Part shown: positions 1 through 4,672 of the stretch, in pieces
How the letters are laid out: every line of letters begins with the position of its first letter
How positions within the stretch are numbered: position 1 is the stretch's first letter
DNA from: Desulfurococcales archaeon
GTDB lineage: Archaea > Thermoproteota > Thermoprotei_A > Sulfolobales > Fervidicoccaceae
Assembly: GCA_027048265.1 (NCBI GenBank)
Contig: JALTXS010000035.1
Location: 1 to 5,016, forward strand
Length of the DNA stretch: 5,016 bases
Direction of reading: 5' to 3'
The notes under the pieces: generated by a model
What the model was told of the DNA's origin: nothing
What the model saw: the letters and a program-made list of their open reading frames with translations, nothing else
The model's database searches: none
Position numbers and translations under genes: made by a program

Positions 1-320
1 CAATGCTTTCTGGTAGTAAGATGAGAAACCATGATTCCAAGTCAAACATCAACAAGTCATCCTGTCTTACACACCCTCCTCGTGGAACCCGCACCTTACA
101 ATCAGGTTAAAATTCCAATGCAAAAAACCCAGTGAAACATTATAGACCCAATATACGTGGAGCGTGAATTCAACAATGCGTGGAATCCGAGGGATAAGCA
201 ACATGGCAATCCCAACACATACCCGTTATATGTCATATTTTCAAGACATTGAACCACATTGAATTACAATGACAAGCTGTAACCCCACTCAGCTCTAATC
301 GAAACTGCCCAACAGGAACC
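1..320. other. AT-richer intergenic region, no supported gene
   Basis: No convincing gene lies in this stretch, which is visibly poorer in G and C than the flanking genes. The longest plus-strand reading from the left side is a 35-codon ORF starting at position 3, with no Shine-Dalgarno sequence and no recognisable protein features. I treat it as chance. Minor structure includes a short direct repeat ACATTGAA (246-253 and 256-263) and a loose repeat GCGTG-AAT-C near 163-172 and 178-188. No tRNA, CRISPR repeat or transposase remnant is recognisable. It may be the upstream region of the 321 gene, a decayed gene or part of an imported segment. Confidence 0.6.
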
Positions 321-734
321 ATGTGGGTGAGATGCGTGCTTGAGGAGGGTGTTTTCCTCTATCGTGGGGGACGTCCTGAAAGGGCTTCAGGAAAGTTGCC
401 CACCCCGGGGGAGGCTGGGGGCCTCTTGATTTACTTTGATAACAGGAAATGCCCCTTCTGCAGGAAGTTTGACCCCCTCTGGGAGGAGCTCGTCCGCTCA
501 CTGGGTCCTGGAGACCCCCTGCCTTTGAGAGTGGTCTGCACTTTCTTCGCCCAGGACTGCAGGGACCACATGGCTAGGCGGTTATTCGAGGAGTATGGGG
601 TGAGCGTGAGTCCTCTGCTCCTGTACCTTTCCCCAAGCGGGGCTACCCGGAGGGTCTCTCCCCCGCTCCTGTGGAGCCTTGGCACGGGGGGTCTTTTGAG
701 GCTCGTCCGGACCCTTAAGCACACCCTGCCCTAG
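321..734 (+). CDS. Thioredoxin-fold protein with CPFC active-site motif
   Basis: A 137-residue protein with the marks of a thioredoxin fold. A hydrophobic strand (GLLIYF, residues 34-39) is followed by the redox motif C44-P-F-C47 and a helix. A second strand (about 69-76) and the expected cis-proline segment VSVSP (P98) before strand LLLYL come next. Proteins of this fold carry out dithiol/disulfide exchange. No signal peptide is visible, so a cytoplasmic location is inferred. The CPFC pair is closer to glutaredoxin- or DsbC-like motifs than to classical CGPC thioredoxin. Two further cysteines, C73 and C80, follow the second strand in a C-x6-C arrangement, and C5 is near the N terminus. The start is well fixed: an in-frame TGA lies at 270-272 and ATG 321 is the first start codon after it. 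A weak AGGA lies only 3 nt upstream. The gene is convergent with the p27-family gene. Its substrate cannot be told from sequence. Confidence 0.85.
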   Translation: MWVRCVLEEGVFLYRGGRPERASGKLPTPGEAGGLLIYFDNRKCPFCRKFDPLWEELVRSLGPGDPLPLRVVCTFFAQDCRDHMARRLFEEYGVSVSPLLLYLSPSGATRRVSPPLLWSLGTGGLLRLVRTLKHTLP

Positions 735-757
735 GCATCACGGTATACTATGGTGAG

Positions 758-788
758 GGGACAGGGGGTGAAAATGTGTCCCTGTCTC
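758..788. terminator. Hairpin between convergent genes, candidate bidirectional terminator
   Basis: GGGACAGGG (758-766) pairs with CCCTGTCTC (780-788) as a 9-bp stem with one G-T wobble and a 13-nt loop. It lies between the ends of the thioredoxin-like gene and the p27-family gene, and its right arm touches the last base of the p27 stop codon. A second, exclusive pairing is possible (758-763 with 777-782, GGGACA/TGTCCC). No T-run follows, and archaeal termination usually relies on T-rich tracts, so the terminator role is inferred from position and symmetry only. Confidence 0.4.
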
Positions 789-1201
789 TAGCCCTCTTGG
801 GCCCCACCACGTCCCTGGCCGGGCGGGCTGGTCTCCCGACGTGCGCTTCGAAGACGTGAGGTTCTCTCTAGGAGCTCTAGAACCCGGCTGGCCTGTTCCA
901 CGAGCTCGGGGTTCAGGGGACCCTCCCGGGCAAGCTCCTCCGTGAGCTGGTCGAGGTGCCTGAGGAGGACCCGCTCCAGCCTCTCCAGCGAGGCCTCGAC
1001 GCTGGCCGAGACCACGTCGCTCTCGCTCCTGGCTATTACGACCCTCCCGTGGATGGGGCAGACGACCTCCCCGCTCCTCAGCCTGAAGAGGGGGCTGCCG
1101 CAGCGGGGGCACTGGAGCCCCAGCATGGTGGCGCCCTGGCGGAGAAGCTCCGTGCTACGTTTTATGGCCATCCTCTTCTCCTCGGGGCTCAGCGTCACCA
1201 T
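788..1201 (-). CDS. Autoantigen p27 (SSSCA1)/UPF0148 family zinc-ribbon protein
   Basis: A 137-residue protein recognised as the archaeal branch of the Sjogren's syndrome/scleroderma autoantigen 1 (p27) family, annotated in archaea as UPF0148. An N-terminal helix (residues 5-25, including KRSTELLRQGATMLG) leads into a small metal ribbon: C31-P-R-C34, then GSPLFRLRSGEVV, then C48-P-I-H51. The rest is a charged helical segment (about 62-118) that could form a coiled coil, ending in a Gly/Arg-rich tail. The family's molecular function is not established, and nucleic-acid or protein binding is only a guess from the ribbon. The fourth ligand position is His rather than the usual Cys. The ATG start is supported by a strong Shine-Dalgarno GGAGGG (1206-1211) 4 nt upstream. 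A GTG at codon 2 is an alternative. A weak TATA-like ATACAT lies near 1233-1239. The gene is probably monocistronic. Confidence 0.9.
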   Translation of the reverse strand: MVTLSPEEKRMAIKRSTELLRQGATMLGLQCPRCGSPLFRLRSGEVVCPIHGRVVIARSESDVVSASVEASLERLERVLLRHLDQLTEELAREGPLNPELVEQASRVLELLERTSRLRSARRETSPPGQGRGGAQEG

Positions 1202-1276
1202 TCATCCCTCCATGCTGCCTCTAAGCTGTTGCATGTATCAGGCTGGCTTCTGTAAAGGGAAATAGTACGGGGGGCT

Positions 1277-1289
1277 CCCACATTGTGGG
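1277..1289. repeat. Small inverted repeat upstream of the p27 gene
   Basis: CCCAC (1277-1281) and GTGGG (1285-1289) form a perfect 5-bp stem around a 3-nt ATT loop, extendable by one wobble pair (T1276-G1290). It lies about 75 nt upstream of the p27-family start. It is short and G/C-rich, and could be chance, a regulator site or part of a terminator for the ORF at 1366-1752. Confidence 0.3.
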
Positions 1290-1314
1290 GTCGCGGCTGC
1301 AGATAATCATCCCT

Positions 1315-1337
1315 GCCCCACTTGCCGGGAGTGGGGC
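1315..1337. repeat. Perfect 8-bp inverted repeat, possible terminator hairpin
   Basis: GCCCCACT (1315-1322) and AGTGGGGC (1330-1337) are exact reverse complements around a 7-nt loop TGCCGGG. The hairpin lies 28 nt past the stop of the minus-strand ORF at 1366-1752 and well upstream of the p27 gene, so a transcript-end role is the simplest reading. No T-run follows on the minus strand. The octamer GGGGCTCA overlaps the right arm (1333-1340) and recurs at 1352-1359. Confidence 0.45.
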
Positions 1338-1365
1338 TCAGACCGCCCATCGGGGCTCATCCCCC

Positions 1366-1752
1366 TTAAACTGTCTCTCCTCTGGAGGTTTTAGCAATTT
1401 CTACAATGAGCGGCCCTAGGCTACTGTTGCTATGAATCCGGCAAAAGTTGTTAATCACTTCCACCAGGACTACCATTATGTGTTCACGGAAGGTCCGGTG
1501 GGGCGGCAGGCCGTAAATACCCTTGTGTTGACTTACATAAGAGAATAAACTGTTGGGCGAGGCTGATGCTATCGCTAAGTGTTCGTATAAGACCATATAG
1601 GGACCTGCCAAGCCCTTAAGGAAGTCCTCATAACAGATTCTGATACCATGAGAAATAGCAGACCGGAACACACGTGAAAACAGCGGAAGCAACTGTACTG
1701 AGCTGCAGGAGCAGATACGAGTATCTGGCGCCGAACAAACGCCAGAACTCAT
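1366..1752 (-). pseudogene. Uncharacterised 128-codon ORF, possibly a remnant of a CitG-like gene
   Basis: I do not recognise this ORF with confidence. The 128-residue product begins with a Cys/Ser-rich stretch (four Cys by residue 40) and continues with mixed helical segments, without signal peptide or clear membrane span. Two spots loosely recall the archaeal triphosphoribosyl-dephospho-CoA synthase (CitG) family: an R-x2-YEDFL segment (R38, residues 41-45) and an NSSLG segment (109-113) followed by a hydrophobic run, where CitG proteins have a Y-E-x-F-L and an N-T-x-L-G motif. CitG proteins are roughly 270-300 residues, so this would be a fragment lacking the C-terminal half and a convincing KPGNV-like start. 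Codon use differs from the neighbours: its eight arginines are CGT, CGG or AGA and never AGG. The ATG start has no Shine-Dalgarno and lies 12 nt after the ybaK-like stop, in the same frame. It may be a decayed gene, a transferred gene or an untranslated chance ORF. Confidence 0.35.
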
Positions 1753-1764
1753 TTCAAGTAGTGT

Positions 1765-2259
1765 TCACTTCCCCGCACACTCTGCTATATCCAACACAAG
1801 CGGCCTATTCTGCTCTAGAAGTATCCTTACCTTCGCAATTATAAGACTATACTCATCACCACCCCCCGCCACCACCTCCTCCAGGCCAAGCACCCCCCGG
1901 TCAACAACCACCAGCTCCACCCCCTGTAGGCAAAGAGGTGGTACACCACCCGCAGGGTACCCAGTAGCCTCACGAACCTCATCCCGGGACGCGGGACCTG
2001 CCTCACGGGCCCCCAGCACACGGGCGAGCTTCCGGGAAGACACCCTACAGTCCCCCCGCAGGATAAGAGCAACCAGCCTTCCATCAACCCTCCAAACAAG
2101 AGTCTTCACAATGGCCTCCGGCGGCAACCCCGTGGCGCGGGAGGCCATATCCACACTCCTAACAGGCTCGGGGAACCGCATCAACTTAATAACACCCGAC
2201 TCGGCAAGCTTCTGAAGACACTCACCTTTCTCCTCGAGAATCTCTTCATCCATGACCAC
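1765..2259 (-). CDS. YbaK/EbsC/ProX-family aminoacyl-tRNA deacylase
   Basis: A 164-residue protein, the normal length for stand-alone members of the YbaK/ProX family. These proteins hydrolyse mischarged aminoacyl-tRNA (for example Cys- or Ala-tRNA-Pro) in the cytoplasm. Family marks in order are a substrate-screening N-terminal part (SVDMASRATGLPPEAIVKTL, residues 35-54) with the conserved lysine K52, a core strand LVALILRGDCRVSSRKLARV (62-81), the G100-Y-P-x-G-G loop before VPPL, and a Gly-rich turn (AGGGDEYSLII) before the final strand. The substrate cannot be told from sequence. The listed start is GTG 2259. An in-frame ATG two codons later (2253) is also possible, and a GGTGA Shine-Dalgarno lies 4 nt before the GTG and 10 nt before the ATG. 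A good TATA box lies about 40 nt upstream, so this is its own transcription unit. The stop is directly followed, in frame, by the atypical ORF at 1366-1752. Confidence 0.88.
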   Translation of the reverse strand: MVMDEEILEEKGECLQKLAESGVIKLMRFPEPVRSVDMASRATGLPPEAIVKTLVWRVDGRLVALILRGDCRVSSRKLARVLGAREAGPASRDEVREATGYPAGGVPPLCLQGVELVVVDRGVLGLEEVVAGGGDEYSLIIAKVRILLEQNRPLVLDIAECAGK

Positions 2260-2296
2260 AACTTCACCCCACAGGGTTCAGTGACTGTGCGAACTT

Positions 2297-2306
2297 GTTA
2301 TAATAA
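2297..2306 (-). promoter_or_regulatory. Archaeal TATA box of the ybaK-like gene
   Basis: On the minus strand the sequence reads TTATTATAAC in an AT-rich island. Its centre is about 42 nt from the GTG start. With the usual 25-27 nt from box to start site, the transcript would begin near 2275 and have a leader of about 15 nt that includes the GGTGA Shine-Dalgarno. The position fits well, but no transcript data are visible. Confidence 0.6.
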
Positions 2307-2343
2307 TTGGGGAGGGCGTCCTAATCACTTGGCCTCGTATCAT

Positions 2344-2356
2344 AAAAGAAGGGAAG
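2344..2356 (-). terminator. Pyrimidine-rich tract after vapC, candidate terminator
   Basis: On the minus strand, about 22 nt past the vapC stop, lies CTTCCCTTCTTTT. T-rich or pyrimidine-rich tracts commonly end archaeal transcripts. It also lies just upstream of the promoter of the next minus-strand gene, so it would separate the two units. Confidence 0.4.
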
Positions 2357-2378
2357 CTTTGGGAGGGCATTCTTGTGG

Positions 2379-2828
2379 TTAGGTAAGGTAATGGCTTTTG
2401 AGACCCTCCTCGACCGCTGCGTTATGGAGTTTCCTGTCCCCTGTGTAGAATTCTAGAGCATTGACGGCCTTTGCAGAGACTATTTGAAGCGCGTCTGCCT
2501 GGTACATGTGGTGTTTCTCCACAAGGTCCCAGGCCTTTATGAGGAGCCCTGTTCTCAGGGGCACCAGTTTCACGAGCCTGAGCCTAAGCAGCCTGACCAG
2601 ATCCTTTAAGAACTGTCGTTTGGCTCTCCTGTGTTCTTCAACACCCAGCCAGCCCCTGTTAAGGTACTTATCAAGTGCACCCAGGGTTTCCCCAATGTTC
2701 CACACAGAAAAAGCGAGAACGGTCTCCGCGTTGAGGACCCTCTCGTAGACTTTGCGCATCTGAGGAGTACCGTCTTCCTCGACATAAAGTTTGACGATAG
2801 CGCTTGAATCTAGGTATATTGTCCTCAA
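2379..2828 (-). CDS. vapC: PIN-domain ribonuclease toxin of VapC type
   Basis: A 149-residue PIN-domain protein, expected to be the toxin of a VapBC pair: a Mg2+-dependent endoribonuclease acting on tRNA, rRNA or mRNA. The acidic residues that bind metal are all present in order: D7 in YLDSSAIVKLY, E47 in NIGETLGAL, D112 in YQADALQI and D131 in YTGDRKL. The active site therefore looks intact. The start is TTG 2828, which overlaps the antitoxin stop by 4 nt (TTGA). This gives translational coupling, and a GAGGG lies about 11 nt upstream. No substantial truncation or frameshift is seen. The RNA target cannot be predicted. It lies directly downstream of a ribbon-helix-helix antitoxin gene, which strongly supports the VapC reading. 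Confidence 0.92.
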   Translation of the reverse strand: MRTIYLDSSAIVKLYVEEDGTPQMRKVYERVLNAETVLAFSVWNIGETLGALDKYLNRGWLGVEEHRRAKRQFLKDLVRLLRLRLVKLVPLRTGLLIKAWDLVEKHHMYQADALQIVSAKAVNALEFYTGDRKLHNAAVEEGLKSHYLT

Positions 2829-3100
2829 ATCCTAGCGTCCCTCATCTCTCTTATCACCCTGCCCGCGTCGGTCCGCGTCCTTGGCTTGACAGGAACAGAT
2901 TCATCTGCAGGCCCGCCTTCCATTTTTTTCAACCTCTCTTCAAGGGCCTCCGCAACTTTGAGATCTATCAGCTCTTCTTCGAGGGCCTCCTCCACTGCCT
3001 GGCTGAGCATTTTGAGCCCCTTCTCCACCGCTACCTTGGCTCTGAACTCATCCCATAGGTCCCGCCTCACCATTATGCTTGTCTTTATCTTCTCAGACAA
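2825..3100 (-). CDS. vapB: Ribbon-helix-helix antitoxin of VapB type
   Basis: A 91-residue small charged protein. The N-terminal strand KIKTSIMVRRDLWDEFRAKV (residues 4-23), followed by a second helix (LSQAVEEALEEELI, 32-45), is the ribbon-helix-helix layout of MetJ/Arc-type antitoxins. These bind operator DNA as dimers through the strand (T7, I9, V11). The C-terminal part, rich in Arg, Asp and Lys (residues 61-91), is the expected toxin-binding tail. The start is TTG 3100 with GGGTGGT just upstream (3104-3110). The next downstream ATG is at codon 10 and would remove the DNA-binding strand, so TTG is preferred. The gene is first in the operon and overlaps vapC by 4 nt. Autoregulation of the operon by VapB or the VapBC complex is usual for the family. 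Confidence 0.88.
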   Translation of the reverse strand: MSEKIKTSIMVRRDLWDEFRAKVAVEKGLKMLSQAVEEALEEELIDLKVAEALEERLKKMEGGPADESVPVKPRTRTDAGRVIREMRDARI

Positions 3101-3131
3101 GTTACCACCCTGATGCTCTATGGAGTAGTTA

Positions 3132-3140
3132 CTATATTAG
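3132..3140 (-). promoter_or_regulatory. TATA box of the vapBC operon
   Basis: On the minus strand the sequence reads CTAATATAG, centred about 36 nt from the TTG start of vapB. Initiation near 3111 would leave a short leader containing the GGGTGGT ribosome-binding site. A second AT-rich element, CTATATATTC (3171-3180), is further upstream and less well placed. A short inverted repeat AGTA-GT-TACT (3124-3133) overlaps the start-site side and could be an operator. Confidence 0.5.
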
Positions 3141-3145
3141 TCTTC

Positions 3146-3165
3146 ACGGTAACGGTCACTTACGG
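3146..3165. promoter_or_regulatory. Three ACGG repeats upstream of the vapBC TATA box
   Basis: ACGGT occurs at 3146-3150 and 3152-3156, and ACGG again at 3162-3165, immediately upstream of the vapBC TATA box. Ribbon-helix-helix antitoxins bind short repeated sites near their own promoters, so this is a candidate VapB operator. The motif is short and spacing is not uniform (6 then 10 nt), so chance is possible. Confidence 0.3.
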
Positions 3166-3192
3166 AGAGAGAATATATAGGCTCATGGAGCT

Positions 3193-3223
3193 AGTGTGCT
3201 TCATCCAAGAATAATAGCACACT
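3193..3223. repeat. Perfect 8-bp inverted repeat upstream of vapBC
   Basis: AGTGTGCT (3193-3200) and AGCACACT (3216-3223) are exact reverse complements around a 15-nt AT-rich spacer. The pair sits in the AT-rich gap between vapBC and the NnrS-like gene, about 95 nt upstream of the vapB start and about 90 nt past the end of the NnrS-like gene. It could be a terminator stem of the latter or a regulator-binding site. No T-run follows on the minus strand. Confidence 0.45.
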
Positions 3224-3309
3224 TATGTCAACTTAGCAATCTCTTTCATTAGTATTAAATATGCGTGAGTTTAGAGTTGCGGGCCATTCCAACACGTTAG
3301 ACAAAATGA

Positions 3310-4578
3310 TTATCCAGGGGTCTTTGTGGTCTTCAGGAGCCTCCTTATGTGCCTCATGTTGCGTGCGTAGAAGTATAGTATAGCGAGGCCCGCGAGGGGG
3401 CCTGAGGCCAGGACCAGGCCAAAGAGCTGTGCCCCGGCGAGGTCGTAGGCCAGTCTTAGGAGGAGGCTCGCGTTTAGGAGGAGAGTGGGGATAGGTGTTG
3501 GTGGGGGGACGCGGTTTATAGGTATCCCCGCGTGACCGTAGAGGAGTATGGCGTCCACGCCGAATATGACGTTGAACATAAAGCCCAGGGCGAGGCTATG
3601 AACTATGGCGTCCTCCGCGAGAGGCATCTCCGCCCCCAGGCCCCAGGCCATCGCAATGAGGCCTGCGGCCAGGAACCAGGCGAAGGAGAGCATAATATGT
3701 AGCCTGCTGTGCCCCTTGAGACCCTTGGGGACCCCTGCGCTGGTCTTCTCAAGTAGCCCCAGGAGCCCCACACTGCTTGCCGCTATGACTCCCCCAAGTA
3801 GCACCAATAGTCCTCCCAGGGCCAAGGAGGCGGGGGAGCCCGTGTATGAGAGGAGCAGTATTCCCCCGACGCTCAGCGCGTAGCCGGTGACGGCCCGGGT
3901 CCTTATCTGCTCCCTCTTCTCCGCCAGGGCTCTCGTGGGGGGGATGCCCATGAGGAGGGGGATGTCACGGGACTCCACGGCTATTATCGCGCCCACGGGG
4001 AGAACCATGCTGGCGAGAGCGAGGTTGAGGGGAAGTGGGTCCACGAGGCCCAGTTGGTCCAGGGCGTGGGCTAGGGTGAGGATGAGTGTGAGGAGAAGGG
4101 TTGTTGCGAGGAGGTGGTTGTAGTGGGTGGGCGGCAGGCCTATCCAGGAGCGGGTTAGGAGGCTCCTCTTCACGTGGAGGAGCACCAGCCCGGTGGCGAG
4201 GGCTGAGAGGAGAAGCCCCAATCCCTTGGAGGCGAGTGTATAGGCAAAGGCGCTGGCCCACACCGTTGCCACGAAGGCCATTATTAACCCCCGGGGGGCG
4301 GCGCGTTTGCTCCACTCTGCTGAGAGGAGCACGAGTAGCTCCGCGCTTATCAGGGCGAGGGTGAAGCCCATGACCATGTAGAACCAGTGGTGGGTGAAGA
4401 ACCGGGGCGTCCAGGAGAGGGGCGCGGGGGGGCTGGAGCCCATGAGGGTGACGAGGTAGCCTATGCCGACCATGCCTCCGAAGACCAGGAGGGCGAGGGC
4501 GCTGGCCATCACCGGCATGGCCTTCTTGAACATATCGTGCGCCTGAGCGCTGTATCCCCTGTTCGCCAAGGCCCACAC
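3310..4578 (-). CDS. NnrS-like 12-TM membrane protein
   Basis: A 422-residue polytopic protein with about twelve hydrophobic spans (near residues 21-45, 66-88, 98-116, 119-137, 155-172, 184-201, 231-246, 249-272, 294-312, 325-347, 363-385 and 386-405). NnrS proteins are haem- and copper-containing membrane proteins of similar topology, linked to nitric oxide and nitrosative stress. The resemblance rests on three places: the FTHHWFYMVMGF segment (H63, H64) where NnrS has a His-rich WHxHEM-x-FG motif, an ESRDIPLLMG segment (202-211) resembling the family's GGRxIP region, and H327 followed by GHAGIP (H349) matching the C-terminal H-x-G...GHTGRP pattern. H294 is another possible ligand. Haem-copper oxidase relatives or an unassigned membrane family remain possible. 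The start is GTG 4578. An in-frame ATG at 4533 is the alternative. No Shine-Dalgarno is seen, but a TATA box lies about 29 nt upstream, which suggests a leaderless mRNA beginning at the GTG. Confidence 0.65.
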   Translation of the reverse strand: MWALANRGYSAQAHDMFKKAMPVMASALALLVFGGMVGIGYLVTLMGSSPPAPLSWTPRFFTHHWFYMVMGFTLALISAELLVLLSAEWSKRAAPRGLIMAFVATVWASAFAYTLASKGLGLLLSALATGLVLLHVKRSLLTRSWIGLPPTHYNHLLATTLLLTLILTLAHALDQLGLVDPLPLNLALASMVLPVGAIIAVESRDIPLLMGIPPTRALAEKREQIRTRAVTGYALSVGGILLLSYTGSPASLALGGLLVLLGGVIAASSVGLLGLLEKTSAGVPKGLKGHSRLHIMLSFAWFLAAGLIAMAWGLGAEMPLAEDAIVHSLALGFMFNVIFGVDAILLYGHAGIPINRVPPPTPIPTLLLNASLLLRLAYDLAGAQLFGLVLASGPLAGLAILYFYARNMRHIRRLLKTTKTPG

Positions 4579-4602
4579 CCATGGTTAGTGGGGGAGCGGG
4601 CC

Positions 4603-4610
4603 CTTATACA
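4603..4610 (-). promoter_or_regulatory. TATA box of the NnrS-like gene
   Basis: On the minus strand the sequence reads TGTATAAG, centred about 29 nt from GTG 4578. With standard archaeal spacing, transcription would start within a few bases of that GTG. No ribosome-binding sequence lies between, so a leaderless transcript is inferred. An out-of-frame ATG sits 4 nt before the GTG (4580-4582). Confidence 0.5.
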
Positions 4611-4632
4611 GGCTCCACATATACATTGAGCC

Positions 4633-4640
4633 GGAAAAAT
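4633..4640 (-). terminator. T-rich tract after the VIT1-like gene, candidate terminator
   Basis: On the minus strand, about 33 nt beyond the stop of the VIT1-like gene, lies ATTTTTCC, the longest T-run nearby. It falls before the promoter of the NnrS-like gene and fits a simple archaeal T-tract terminator. Confidence 0.4.
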
Positions 4641-4672
4641 ACGGGTGGATCGGGCAGGGGGTATGTACTAGG

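Noticed and set aside
1..320. CRISPR array or leader
   Set aside because: The only repeats are 8-10 nt and imperfect. There is no regularly spaced 24-30 nt repeat.
738..1112. 124-codon minus-strand ORF
   Set aside because: It lies in a different frame within the p27-family gene, and the product is a low-complexity Arg/Pro/Gly sequence.
942..1265. Plus-strand ORFs of 107 and 99 codons antisense to the p27 gene
   Set aside because: They are antisense shadows of a clear zinc-ribbon gene with no domain, ribosome-binding site or plausible composition.
1853..1859. GTGATGA on the minus strand resembling a C/D-box sRNA C box
   Set aside because: It encodes conserved residues of the YbaK-family protein, and I found no matching C', D and D' boxes at suitable spacing.
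1839..2099. 86-codon minus-strand ORF rich in Trp and Gly
   Set aside because: It is a frame-shifted reading of the YbaK-family gene, which has clear family motifs in its own frame.
2804..3113. Plus-strand ORFs of 84 and 75 codons antisense to vapB
   Set aside because: They are antisense to a well-supported ribbon-helix-helix antitoxin, and their Ser/Pro-rich products look like chance.
3965..4582. 205-codon minus-strand ORF starting at ATG 4582
   Set aside because: It overlaps the NnrS-like gene on the same strand in another frame, and its product is Pro/Arg/His-rich without hydrophobic core or family resemblance. It is a shadow of GC-rich coding sequence.
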